A stretch of DNA of 56,640 nucleotides from Bacillota bacterium (GCA_017889545.1 JAGFZV010000019.1:1-56640), one strand, 5' to 3'; positions 17,129 to 24,951 are shown, counted from the first letter of the stretch. The notes: generated by a model from the letters alone, not told the origin. A program made the numbers and translations.

Positions 17129-18505
17129 TTAAGACGCCCGGTCTTGAGCAATCGCTTCCAAAGAACGTCCTGCGGTGCGTTCGCCCCAGAAATGGGTGAC
17201 TACCGCAACCAGGAAGAACATAAGACCGATTACCGTGAAAAGTACGCTGTAACCGAATTGTTTGAAGATCACCGGTACAATCAGCATCGCGCCGGCTGTC
17301 AGAATACGGCCGGTGCTGTAAATAACGCCGGTACCGCTATTTCTAATATGGGTCGGGTACGCTTCGGCCAGATACGACCACATCAGGACAAAAACTCCGT
17401 CCATGAGCACGCGGATAACAAAGCCGATAAAGACGATCATCATGGGGGCTGTGATGGTGCCGAACATAATTGTCAGAACGCCAACCATGAGGCTGTACAC
17501 AACAATCGGTATTTTACGACCGCCTTTGTCAGTAAAGAAGGCAGCGATATAGTTGCCGATCGGACTTCCAAAAGAGACCAGCGCTGACATCCACAACGAA
17601 TCTTCCATGCTGAAGCCATATTCGTTGAGCAGCGTCGGCATCCAGGCAAAGAACATGAAGTAGCCTACAGTAATACAGCAAACCATATTAATGAGTACCA
17701 GAGTCTTTTTCAGTAAGCTTCCGCTGAAGATTTCTTTCAGGGCAGACAAACCACTTTGTTTTGGTGCTTGAGTCGATGTAGTCTTGGTTCCGAAATCTTT
17801 ATTCAGATCAACAACTTGTCCAGGTACGAAAGCCTGGATGACTTTTGTCGCTTCATCATATCGGCCTTTCGATAAGAGCCAGCGGGGAGATTCTTTTAGC
17901 CAGAAACATCCCAAGACGAGCAGTATCAAACCAGATCCGCCAATGAAGAAAATATAACGCCAGCCATCGGCGCTGCTGGGAATAATTTGTCCGGCAATAT
18001 GTCCTATTAATGGAATGCTCATCAGTCCGGTTGCCAGAGAGATGGCCTGCCATTTTCCACGGGACGCTGCAGGCAGTATTTCTACTATATATACCATTGC
18101 CACAACTACCATCGAGAGGATACCGAAACCGGTCAACGTTCTTGCAACTAAAAACAACTCTTTGTTAGGCGCAAGTCCGTTGCTGATGGAAAATATCGAA
18201 AAGAGGAATACAGAGATTAAAAATGTTTTCTTGCGGCCCGCTACATCGGAGAGCCAGCCGCCAAACCAGCAGCCGAACAGCATTCCAACAAACGTACAGG
18301 AGTTAACCAAACCGATCCATTCCATGGATACGCCCCAGTATTTTGTCAGAGCGGGGGCGACAAAAGAAAATGTAAATAAATCCATTTGATCGAAACAATA
18401 TGCTAATGCCAGGAGCACAAGAAACTTATAATGTTCTTTTCCCATAGGAGCATTATCTAAAATAGTATTGCCTGATGATTGCTTTGAGTCAACAAAACCG
18501 GCCAT
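17129..18505 (-). CDS. MFS transporter, sugar-porter/AAHS-like
   Basis: This 458-residue carrier has twelve predicted transmembrane helices and a central loop around residues 215-245. Loop 2-3 motif GCWFGGWLSDVAGRKKTFLI and the loop 8-9 counterpart AAFFTDKGGRKIPIVVYSL identify the family; LKESPRWLLSKGRYDEA after helix 6 is the sugar-porter/organic-ion PESPRWL motif. The substrate is probably a small organic ion. Start ATG 18505 follows GAGGGGGGAA. Its promoter bears element 2 of the LysR-type motif, so it is probably co-induced with the choline microcompartment and the phosphodiesterase. Import of choline or a choline ester is a reasonable inference, not a demonstrated one. Confidence 0.88.
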   Translation of the reverse strand: MAGFVDSKQSSGNTILDNAPMGKEHYKFLVLLALAYCFDQMDLFTFSFVAPALTKYWGVSMEWIGLVNSCTFVGMLFGCWFGGWLSDVAGRKKTFLISVFLFSIFSISNGLAPNKELFLVARTLTGFGILSMVVVAMVYIVEILPAASRGKWQAISLATGLMSIPLIGHIAGQIIPSSADGWRYIFFIGGSGLILLVLGCFWLKESPRWLLSKGRYDEATKVIQAFVPGQVVDLNKDFGTKTTSTQAPKQSGLSALKEIFSGSLLKKTLVLINMVCCITVGYFMFFAWMPTLLNEYGFSMEDSLWMSALVSFGSPIGNYIAAFFTDKGGRKIPIVVYSLMVGVLTIMFGTITAPMMIVFIGFVIRVLMDGVFVLMWSYLAEAYPTHIRNSGTGVIYSTGRILTAGAMLIVPVIFKQFGYSVLFTVIGLMFFLVAVVTHFWGERTAGRSLEAIAQDRAS

Positions 18506-18691
18506 GTATATTCCCCCTCGTATAATTGATTGGAAATGATTTATTTGCCATGAAATTATTCAAAAGTAGTTTTGATAAGGCTTGTGCTGCACTCCCCCTA
18601 TATAGTTAATTATTACTTAAAATACGCCCCCGGGCAAGCGTATAATTAGTCTTGAGGTTTCGAAAAAGTTCGACTATTCACATTCACCTAA

Positions 18692-18746
18692 AGTATAGAA
18701 ATCCGCCGCATTTTTGTAAAATAGCCGTTGGTTATACCCGGTATAG
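18692..18746 (-). promoter_or_regulatory. LysR-type element 2 and promoter of the MFS gene
   Basis: Read towards the gene, TATACCGGGTATA is a 13-base palindrome (18745-18733) and the element ends in TATTTT (18723-18718). TTTACA (18720-18715) is the -35 box and TATACT (18697-18692) the -10 box, with 17 bases between them. It is the mirror partner of element 4 in the same 483-base divergent gap, which holds no gene. The leader to the ATG at 18505 is about 180 bases. Confidence 0.8.
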
Positions 18747-18863
18747 AAGAAAAACGCCAATACTGCTGCATCTTTCGGTATATTATTTGAAAGACTATTG
18801 ATCTAACTTTGTACGCCAATATCGATGATAAAGAGGAATTTGCAAAAAAAATACAGCAAAACT

Positions 18864-18917
18864 TATACCCCATATAATTGCTAAGTATTTTACAATCGCG
18901 CGGATGCTTTCTATAAT
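18864..18917 (+). promoter_or_regulatory. LysR-type element 4 and promoter of the thioredoxin reductase gene
   Basis: TATACCCCATATA (18864-18876) begins the element and TATTTT (18886-18891) ends it. TTTACA (18889-18894) and TATAAT (18912-18917) are separated by exactly 17 bases. The palindrome is less perfect than in the other copies, but the second half and the promoter geometry are the same. It drives the gene starting at 18989. Confidence 0.75.
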
Positions 18918-18988
18918 TCAAAATATGGAAACCGTGGGACGTGGACAACGCGTCTCCCAAAAAGATGAGAGTCAGTGAGGTGTGTGTA

Positions 18989-20185
18989 TTGTCACAATAC
19001 GATTTACTTATTATCGGTGGCGGACCTGCTGGATTAGCGGCAGGCATATACGGAGCAAGGGCAAGACTGAAGACAGCTATTCTTGAGAAAGGGGCTGTCG
19101 GCGGACAAGCATTTACTACGCGCGAAATGGTGAATTTCCCCGGATTTAAAAGCACCTCCGGTCCGGAATTGATGAAAACATTAGCCGACCATGCGAAAAG
19201 TTTTGGAACCGAAATTATTAAAGAAGACGTTGTCGCTGTTGATCTAAGCAGTGACATAAAGCAAATCCATACAAAGAAAGGCCGGACATACCAAGCGCGA
19301 GCGGTCATTCTTGCACCGGGATCACAGCCCCGTTTGCTGAATGTACCTGGCGAAAGAGCGTTTCGCGGCAATGGCGTCTCGTACTGCGCAACCTGTGATG
19401 CGGAATTTTATCAAGATCAGCATGTGGTTGTTGTGGGAAATGGCGATGCTGCGATTGAAGAAGCGATGTATATTGCTAAATTTGCCACAAAGGTAACTGT
19501 CATTGTGATCCATGATGAAGGCGTGGTCGATTGCAACCGGGCGAGCGCAGAAAAAGCGTTCCGTCATCCTAAAATTGAATTTATCTGGAACTCCGTTTTG
19601 GACGAAATCAAAGGAAACGGCGAAGTGGAAGCAGTTGTACTGAAAAACCTCAAAACCGGTGAGCTAAGAGAAATGGTTGCAAATGGCGTATTCATTTATG
19701 TTGGTATGCTTCCCGGTACAGGATTTCTACAAAATCAGGTTCAACTTGACGAACGCGGGTACATTGTTGCCAATCATTCCATGGAAACATCAGTTGATGG
19801 TGTCTTTGCAGCAGGCGATGCAACCGTCAAATATTTACGGCAAGTGGTGACGGCTGCGAATGATGGGGCAGTAGCCGCAGTTGCAGCGGAACGGTATCTG
19901 GAAGAGGAGCAAAGTTTCCAAGAAGAAATCGTAGATGCGGAGACTCCCGTGCTGTTGGCTTTCTGGAACCCTGCCAACTCGCAGAGCATTACGATGCTGT
20001 CGAAGTTTGAAGGGTTGGATAGCGTGATCAACCAACGGGTGAAGTTGGTAAAAGTCGATGTTTCCCGCAAAAAACGCTTGGCACAAAAGTATAATGTACA
20101 GGAAACTCCAGCGGCATTGATGTTAGATAAGGGGCAACTGATTAAAACGGTTACAAGCGAAGCAGATCTATGTGAAGTCTCCTGA
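18989..20185 (+). CDS. trxB: Thioredoxin reductase with a degenerate C-terminal thioredoxin domain
   Basis: The FAD/NADPH flavoprotein core (residues 1-310) has YDLLIIGGGPAGLAAGIYGAR, the redox motif CATCDAEFY, the NADPH site VVVGNGDAAIEEAMYIAK and VDGVFAAGDATVK. After the normal end of about 310 residues, some 85 extra residues form a thioredoxin-like fold (VLLAFWNPANSQ, VKLVKVDVSRKKRLAQKYNV, ETPAALML). There the WCGPC motif is replaced by NPANSQS, so this domain has no redox cysteines. It probably serves docking. TTG 18989 follows GAGGTG by 7 bases; upstream ATG and GTG lack a site. It is regulated by element 4 and followed by a terminator. The CHVC thioredoxin at 14410-14733 is its likely partner. 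Confidence 0.88.
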   Translation: MSQYDLLIIGGGPAGLAAGIYGARARLKTAILEKGAVGGQAFTTREMVNFPGFKSTSGPELMKTLADHAKSFGTEIIKEDVVAVDLSSDIKQIHTKKGRTYQARAVILAPGSQPRLLNVPGERAFRGNGVSYCATCDAEFYQDQHVVVVGNGDAAIEEAMYIAKFATKVTVIVIHDEGVVDCNRASAEKAFRHPKIEFIWNSVLDEIKGNGEVEAVVLKNLKTGELREMVANGVFIYVGMLPGTGFLQNQVQLDERGYIVANHSMETSVDGVFAAGDATVKYLRQVVTAANDGAVAAVAAERYLEEEQSFQEEIVDAETPVLLAFWNPANSQSITMLSKFEGLDSVINQRVKLVKVDVSRKKRLAQKYNVQETPAALMLDKGQLIKTVTSEADLCEVS

Positions 20186-20239
20186 AATCGAAGAATGGGA
20201 TCGTATTGACTGGGGTGGATAAAGTCAACACGATTGGAT

Positions 20240-20286
20240 AAGACGAGCGACCCTCTTAAGCAACAGAGGGTTGTTCGTCTTATTTT
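20240..20286. terminator. Terminator after thioredoxin reductase
   Basis: AAGACGAGCGACCCTCT pairs with AGAGGGTTGTTCGTCTT (two G-T pairs), followed by ATTTT. It lies between the thioredoxin reductase and the LysR gene. Confidence 0.8.
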
Positions 20287-20378
20287 GGAAAAACCGCATA
20301 GAATAGTGCTATTTCTTTACCGGTTTTCTGTTGTATAATGAAAGTATGATTAAATAAAAAGTGACTGAGGGTGATGCC

Positions 20379-21302
20379 ATGCGCCTGGAACAGTTGAAGT
20401 ATCTTGTCGAGATTTACCGGTCAAAATCGATATCGTTAGCTGCTGAACGAACTCATATTTCTCAACCTGCCCTTAGTTCTGCTATCAGCAAACTGGAGGA
20501 TGAATTAGGAGTTCAGCTCTTGAAGAGAACCAATCAGGGAGTATACCCTACCGAAACCGGAGAATTAGTGATACAGAAATCAATTGAAGTCATTGAAGCG
20601 TTGCAGGATATTGCTTCGATAGCCCGTGTGAATTCAAGCGATTTGCAAGAGGATATATCGCTTGCCGTAGAAATTAATGTCAATATGGCTTTTATGCCGA
20701 AAGTGTTTGCTGAGTTCAAAAAACACTGTCCGAAGGCAAATATATTCCAAAAGGTTGGCGAATCGAATAACATTTTACGTGATGTTAAGTCGGGAAAAGC
20801 CGATTTCGGGATCATCATTGGAACGGATGAGCTGGTTGAAACGAAAGATGTAAGCACAAGAGAATTGATGCATGACAATTTGGTTATACTCACAAGCCGG
20901 AATAACCCTTGGGCCAAGCAAAAAACAATAACTTTGGCGATGGCGTTAGAGCAGCCGATTATTCTCTATAATTCAGAGTATGTGACGGATTGTGGTATTT
21001 CGGCTATTCTCAGAAAATACGGTTCCATTAATGTCAGTTATCGAGTGGATACAATTATTATGCTGGAAAAGCTGCTATTGCAAGACCAGGATAAAAACAT
21101 AGCTTTTGTCCCGAGTTTTGTTGCAGGTGCTTATACTGATAAAAACAAGGGACTCATTGTGCGTCAAATTCAGGATCCCCCGTTGGATATATCGATTGTT
21201 CTTATTTGGTCCAAACGGCATCATTTAAGTTCGACAGAAAAAGAACTAGTGAAAGTCATTCGATCAGTATTTAGTGAACCGATCGTACCCGGCAAAAAAT
21301 AA
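20379..21302 (+). CDS. LysR-family transcriptional regulator
   Basis: The N-terminal winged helix (residues 1-62) reads MRLEQLKYLVEIYRSKSISL, then AAERTHISQPALSSAISKLE and LGVQLLKRTNQGVYPTETG. A periplasmic-binding-protein-like ligand domain follows from about residue 90 and includes SGKADFGIIIGTDEL. At 307 residues its length is standard. ATG 20379 follows GAGGGTG; a GTG 18 bases upstream has no proper site. It stands alone between two terminators, immediately before the choline microcompartment operon. Four copies of a palindromic element at nearby promoters make it the best candidate for their activator. The inducer is unknown; choline or a choline ester would fit the gene content. Confidence 0.92.
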   Translation: MRLEQLKYLVEIYRSKSISLAAERTHISQPALSSAISKLEDELGVQLLKRTNQGVYPTETGELVIQKSIEVIEALQDIASIARVNSSDLQEDISLAVEINVNMAFMPKVFAEFKKHCPKANIFQKVGESNNILRDVKSGKADFGIIIGTDELVETKDVSTRELMHDNLVILTSRNNPWAKQKTITLAMALEQPIILYNSEYVTDCGISAILRKYGSINVSYRVDTIIMLEKLLLQDQDKNIAFVPSFVAGAYTDKNKGLIVRQIQDPPLDISIVLIWSKRHHLSSTEKELVKVIRSVFSEPIVPGKK

Positions 21303-21308
21303 ATAATG

Positions 21309-21359
21309 AAAAATCACTCCTTGCTTTATCGCAAAATAAAGCAAGGAGTGATTTTTTTC
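21309..21359 (+). terminator. Terminator of the LysR gene
   Basis: A perfect 19-base stem (21311-21329 with 21336-21354, loop CGCAAA) is followed by a seven-T run. It insulates the regulator gene from the operon behind it. Confidence 0.95.
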
Positions 21360-21365
21360 TTTATT

Positions 21366-21420
21366 TATATCGGGTATAGTCACTGGATATTGTACAGTTC
21401 ATATCTTGCCACCGTATACT
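21366..21420 (+). promoter_or_regulatory. LysR-type element 3 and promoter of the choline microcompartment operon
   Basis: TATATCGGGTATA (21366-21378) and TATTGT (21388-21393) repeat the layout of the other three elements. The -35 box aligned with theirs is TGTACA (21391-21396), and TATACT (21415-21420) is the -10 box after 18 bases. The weaker -35 and longer spacing suggest stronger dependence on an activator. The first gene starts at 21488. Confidence 0.75.
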
Positions 21421-21487
21421 TTATACTGTGAAACAATTCTCATGTTCCAAGGGGACTTTCGAAATCCGTACGAGGAGATAAGAGTGT

Positions 21488-22483
21488 ATGCAGGGTCAGA
21501 TTGACAAGATATTGCAGCAGCAAGAAGGTTCATTTGCAAAAAAAGGGATTGGTTGGGGCTTGTTAGCTGGATTAGGGTGGGGACTGGACTGTACGCTGAT
21601 GGGTATGGCCTTGGGAATGGCGCCTTTAGCGGGGGGGATCAGTTTATTTGCAGCCCCGCTGGTCGGATCCTGTCTCCACGATGGGTTTGCAGCATTATGG
21701 ATATTTCTTAAAAATTTCGTTGACGGGCGCTGGCGCGATTATCTGCGCACTCTTCGGACGCGGCCGGCGCGCTTCATACTGATTGGATCATTTCTGGGAG
21801 GCCCAATTGGAATGTCCTGCAATCTATTAGCGATCTATTTCGCCGGGGCGTCATACACAACAGCCATAACTGCCGCGTATCCTGCTATTGGCGCGCTGCT
21901 GGGAGCGATCTTTTTAAAAGAAAAAATTTCCCGCCGGGTCTGGGTTGGCATATTTACTGCTATCCTTGGTTCTTTTGTTGTTGGATACGTACCCCCGGCC
22001 GGCGATCAATATCCGCATTTTTATCTGGGCATAGGCTTGGCGGCTGTAGCAGCGCTCGGCTGGGCCATGGAAGGAGTGTTCTCAACTTACGGGATGGACC
22101 TGGTCGATTCAGATATCGCTATCGGAATTCGTCAGCTCGCTTCTTTCATTGTGTATTTTTTCGTTGTGTTGCCAATTGCCGGCAGCGTTGCATATAAAAT
22201 TTTGCTGGAAAGCCTGACCTCGCCGGTATTTCTTTTTATTGCCGGTATCGCAATGGTAGGGAGCATATCTTATACGTCATGGTATCGTGCAATGAATATG
22301 ACAGGTGTTGGAAGGGCTATGGGTTTGAATGTTACCTATGCCCTCTGGTCGGTGTTATTTGGCTGGCTGTTAGTAAATTTAACGATTACGCCAAACTTAT
22401 TAGCCGGCGTAATCCTGATCTGTATCGGTACGATACTAACCATAGGAAGCCCGAAAGATCTGGTTAATTTGAGGAGTAAGTAG
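21488..22483 (+). CDS. EamA/DMT-superfamily transporter
   Basis: This membrane protein of 331 residues has about ten hydrophobic helices in two repeats (AAYPAIGALLGAIFLKEKIS closes the first, LLAGVILICIGTILTIGSPK the second), typical of drug/metabolite transporters. It is the first gene of the choline microcompartment operon, directly behind element 3. Choline gene clusters of other anaerobes carry small multidrug (SMR) transporters of the same superfamily, so this protein may move choline in or trimethylamine out; direction and substrate are inference. ATG follows GAGGAG with 10 bases spacing. Twelve bases separate it from the next gene. Confidence 0.87.
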   Translation: MQGQIDKILQQQEGSFAKKGIGWGLLAGLGWGLDCTLMGMALGMAPLAGGISLFAAPLVGSCLHDGFAALWIFLKNFVDGRWRDYLRTLRTRPARFILIGSFLGGPIGMSCNLLAIYFAGASYTTAITAAYPAIGALLGAIFLKEKISRRVWVGIFTAILGSFVVGYVPPAGDQYPHFYLGIGLAAVAALGWAMEGVFSTYGMDLVDSDIAIGIRQLASFIVYFFVVLPIAGSVAYKILLESLTSPVFLFIAGIAMVGSISYTSWYRAMNMTGVGRAMGLNVTYALWSVLFGWLLVNLTITPNLLAGVILICIGTILTIGSPKDLVNLRSK

Positions 22484-22494
22484 GAGGAAACGGT

Positions 22495-22758
22495 ATGCAA
22501 AAGTTACCGGTTAAATTCCGTGTTTTTCAAATTATTTCGCAATACGAAGACATAGCAAATGAAGAGCTATACAAAATACTAAAACAGGAATATCCGCTTG
22601 ATCGCCATGTGACGCTGCACGGGATAGACAATTATTTAATGTCACTCAAAGCGGTAGGGTTGATTAGGAATTCTCTTACTCTATTGTCTGATACGGGAAC
22701 GATGATACAGAAGTATCAGTTGACGGAGAACGGAGTAAATAAACTGAAATACATCTAG
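22495..22758 (+). CDS. Small winged-helix-like protein of unknown function
   Basis: The 87-residue protein reads as a compact helix-turn-helix with a short wing: FRVFQIISQYEDIANEELYK, then NYLMSLKAVGLIRNS, and a Lys-rich C-terminal strand (KYQLTENGVNKLKYI). It looks like the DNA-binding part of winged-helix regulators without a ligand or dimerisation domain. A good ribosome site (TAGGAGGAAACGGT) precedes ATG 22495, and it lies tightly between the transporter and the first shell gene, so it is a real gene. I do not recognise the family. It may fine-tune the operon or bind the shell; neither can be shown from sequence. Confidence 0.75.
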   Translation: MQKLPVKFRVFQIISQYEDIANEELYKILKQEYPLDRHVTLHGIDNYLMSLKAVGLIRNSLTLLSDTGTMIQKYQLTENGVNKLKYI

Positions 22759-22774
22759 AAAAAGGGGAGTTTCC

Positions 22775-23395
22775 ATGGAATATTTCGGCGAAGAAGCGTT
22801 GGGGCTTGTTGAAACACGTGGGATGGTTCCGGCAATTCAAGCTGCGGACGTCATGTGTAAAACGGCTGATGTTGTTCTTGTTTCGTATGAAAATATGGGC
22901 TCGGGGCTTGTCACGGTTATGGTTAAAGGGGATGTAGCGGCAGTGAGATCAGCTGTAGAAACAGGTGCGGCAGCAGCATCGGCCATTGGCGAAATGACAG
23001 CCGCACACATCATGCCACGTCCTATCAGCAAGGTGGGAAAGATTGTTTCAAAACACGATATTGACGAAAATTCAGTGTTGGCTCCAGAAAAACAAGAAAT
23101 CAGTGTGCGGAAAAATGATGCATTGGGATTCATCGAAACGTATGGGCTGGTTTCAGTGCTGGAAGCCGCTGACGCCATGTGTAAGGCCGCGGATGTAGAA
23201 TTGGTCGGTTATGAGAACGTGGCCTCCGGACTGATTTCCGTTGTAATTAGCGGCGATGTGGGGGCGGTAAAAGCGGCGGTGGAGGCTGGCATCCCCGCAG
23301 CCGGCAAGGTAGGGAATATCTATAGCTCCAATGTCATTGCGCGGCCGCATGCGGACGTAGAAAAGATTATTGCCAAGTACGTTATCGACTGGTAA
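22775..23395 (+). CDS. Tandem-domain microcompartment shell protein (BMC-T type)
   Basis: Two complete BMC domains are joined in 206 residues. Domain 1 (about 7-95) contains EALGLVETRGMVPAIQAADV, GSGLVTVMVKGDVAAVRSAV and HIMPRP; domain 2 (about 115-205) contains [33 protein letters not shown] and NVIARPHADVEKII. Both are canonical (not circularly permuted) and closely resemble PduA/PduJ-type hexamer subunits, linked by about 20 residues. It would form a pseudohexameric trimer in the facets of the shell. Each half carries Cys in ADVMCK/ADAMCK. ATG follows AAAAAGGGGAG. It is the first shell gene of the choline operon. Confidence 0.93.
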   Translation: MEYFGEEALGLVETRGMVPAIQAADVMCKTADVVLVSYENMGSGLVTVMVKGDVAAVRSAVETGAAAASAIGEMTAAHIMPRPISKVGKIVSKHDIDENSVLAPEKQEISVRKNDALGFIETYGLVSVLEAADAMCKAADVELVGYENVASGLISVVISGDVGAVKAAVEAGIPAAGKVGNIYSSNVIARPHADVEKIIAKYVIDW

Positions 23396-23442
23396 AAAGG
23401 ATTTTCCAAGCCATTGATTTTTAAATGGAAGGGGGAAGCGAC

Positions 23443-24951
23443 ATGAACCGAATTGACAATGACTTGCTCTCAGTCCAAGAGGCTCGTATTCTTGTGGAAA
23501 ACGCCCGCGAGGCGCAAAAAACGCTGGCGGCTTTTCCTCAGCAAAAACTGGATAATATTGTCGGGCATATGGCAAACGAAGCTTGCCGATATGCCCGGGA
23601 ATTTGCCATTATGTCCTATGAAGAAACGGGCTTTGGTAAATGGCAGGATAAGTTTATCAAGAATATTTTTGCCAGCGATTTTCTTTATAAAAAAATCAGG
23701 AACATGAAAGTTGTCGGCATTATTGACGAAGACAAAGACAACAAGACCATGGATATTGGCGTGCCTGTCGGAGTGATTGCAGCGTTGCTTCCTTCTACCA
23801 ACCCTGTATCCACCACAATATATAAAATCATGATTGCCATAAAATCCGGTAATGCGATTGTTTTTTCTCCCCATCCCAGGGCAAAAAAAACGACGGGCAA
23901 AGTGATCGATAGCTTGATCCGGACGGCCGAAGCCAATGGATTGCCATCCGGCGCCATCGGCTATTTGCGGACGATGGCCGCTTCCGGTACGGTTGAATTG
24001 ATGAACCATAAAGACACGGCGCTTATTTTGGCTACTGGTGTCCCTAAACTGCTCAAGGCAGCGTATGCATCAGGGAAACCGGTTATTTATGGCGGTCCCG
24101 GTAATGGCCCTGCTTTTATTGAGCGTTCAGCGGATATCAGACAGGCAGTGGCAGACATTATTACTAGCAAAACTTTTGATAACGGAATCGTTTCTGCTTC
24201 AGAACAATCCATTGTAGTTGAGGAATGCATTGCCGATCAAGTAAGGCAAGAACTCAGAAGGATGGGTGCGTATTTCCTCTCCGGAGAGGAAGCTGATCAG
24301 CTCGGCAAGCTTTTTCTACGGCCGGATGGCAGCATGAATCCGGAAATTGTTGGCAAATCCGCTGTCGAATTGGCGTGGAAAATTGATATTCGGCTCCCGG
24401 AAAATACGAAGGTATTGATTTCAGAGCAAAAATATGTTTCTGATACCAATCCGTATTCAAGAGAAAAGCTTTGTCCGGTACTGGCATTTTACGTGGAAAA
24501 GGATTGGATATTCGCCTGTGAAAAATGCATCGAATTACTGGTAAATGAAGGACGGGGCCATACTTTGGTCATTCACTCGAAGAATGAGAAAGTGATCAGA
24601 GAATTTGCTCTAAAAAAACCTGTATCAAGAGTGCTGGTAAACACTCCCGCCGCATTAGGCGGCATTGGAGTGACAACCAATCTCTTTCCGGCATTGACGT
24701 TGGGGTGCGGCGCAGCGGGCGGTAGTTTTACTTCGGATAATGTCTCGCCAATCAACTTAATTAATATTCGCAAAGTCGGTTATGGGGTACGGAAGTTAGA
24801 GGATATAACCACGACCGAGCAGGCGATTGTAAGCGCGAAATCAAGTGGAAGTTGTATTTTGCCAAAACAGCTTTCCCCGGAAAGTACGCGCGATTTGCAG
24901 GCGGTGCTGGAAAAATTGCTTGAGCAGCTTGCACAAGGCACAAAGCCATGA
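23443..24951 (+). CDS. Aldehyde dehydrogenase paralogue lacking the catalytic cysteine
   Basis: The protein is homologous over its full length (502 residues) to CoA-acylating acetaldehyde dehydrogenases EutE/PduP: LLSVQEARILVENAREAQ, VIAALLPSTNPVSTTIYK, VIYGGPGNGPAFIERSA and the C-terminal TTNLFPALTLGCGAAGGS. At the active site the sequence is FDNGIVSASEQS, where EutE/PduP have NGTICASEQ. The codon at 24193-24195 (residue 251) is TCT Ser; the second paralogue here has TGT Cys at the same residue number. It should not form the acyl-thioester intermediate. The last 20 or so residues (RDLQAVLEKLLEQLAQG) form an amphipathic helix like an encapsulation peptide. ATG 23443 follows AAGGGGGAAG. It may be a structural or regulatory partner of the active enzyme. 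Confidence 0.9.
   Translation: MNRIDNDLLSVQEARILVENAREAQKTLAAFPQQKLDNIVGHMANEACRYAREFAIMSYEETGFGKWQDKFIKNIFASDFLYKKIRNMKVVGIIDEDKDNKTMDIGVPVGVIAALLPSTNPVSTTIYKIMIAIKSGNAIVFSPHPRAKKTTGKVIDSLIRTAEANGLPSGAIGYLRTMAASGTVELMNHKDTALILATGVPKLLKAAYASGKPVIYGGPGNGPAFIERSADIRQAVADIITSKTFDNGIVSASEQSIVVEECIADQVRQELRRMGAYFLSGEEADQLGKLFLRPDGSMNPEIVGKSAVELAWKIDIRLPENTKVLISEQKYVSDTNPYSREKLCPVLAFYVEKDWIFACEKCIELLVNEGRGHTLVIHSKNEKVIREFALKKPVSRVLVNTPAALGGIGVTTNLFPALTLGCGAAGGSFTSDNVSPINLINIRKVGYGVRKLEDITTTEQAIVSAKSSGSCILPKQLSPESTRDLQAVLEKLLEQLAQGTKP

Noticed and set aside
18941-18988. GTG 18941 or ATG 18965 as start of the thioredoxin reductase
   Set aside because: Neither has a ribosome site; TTG 18989 is 7 bases after GAGGTG and gives the usual short lead into the FAD motif.
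20290-20345. A fifth copy of the LysR-type element at the LysR gene's own promoter
   Set aside because: Only a partial TTTACCGG is present; the palindrome and the TATTTT half with correct spacing are missing.
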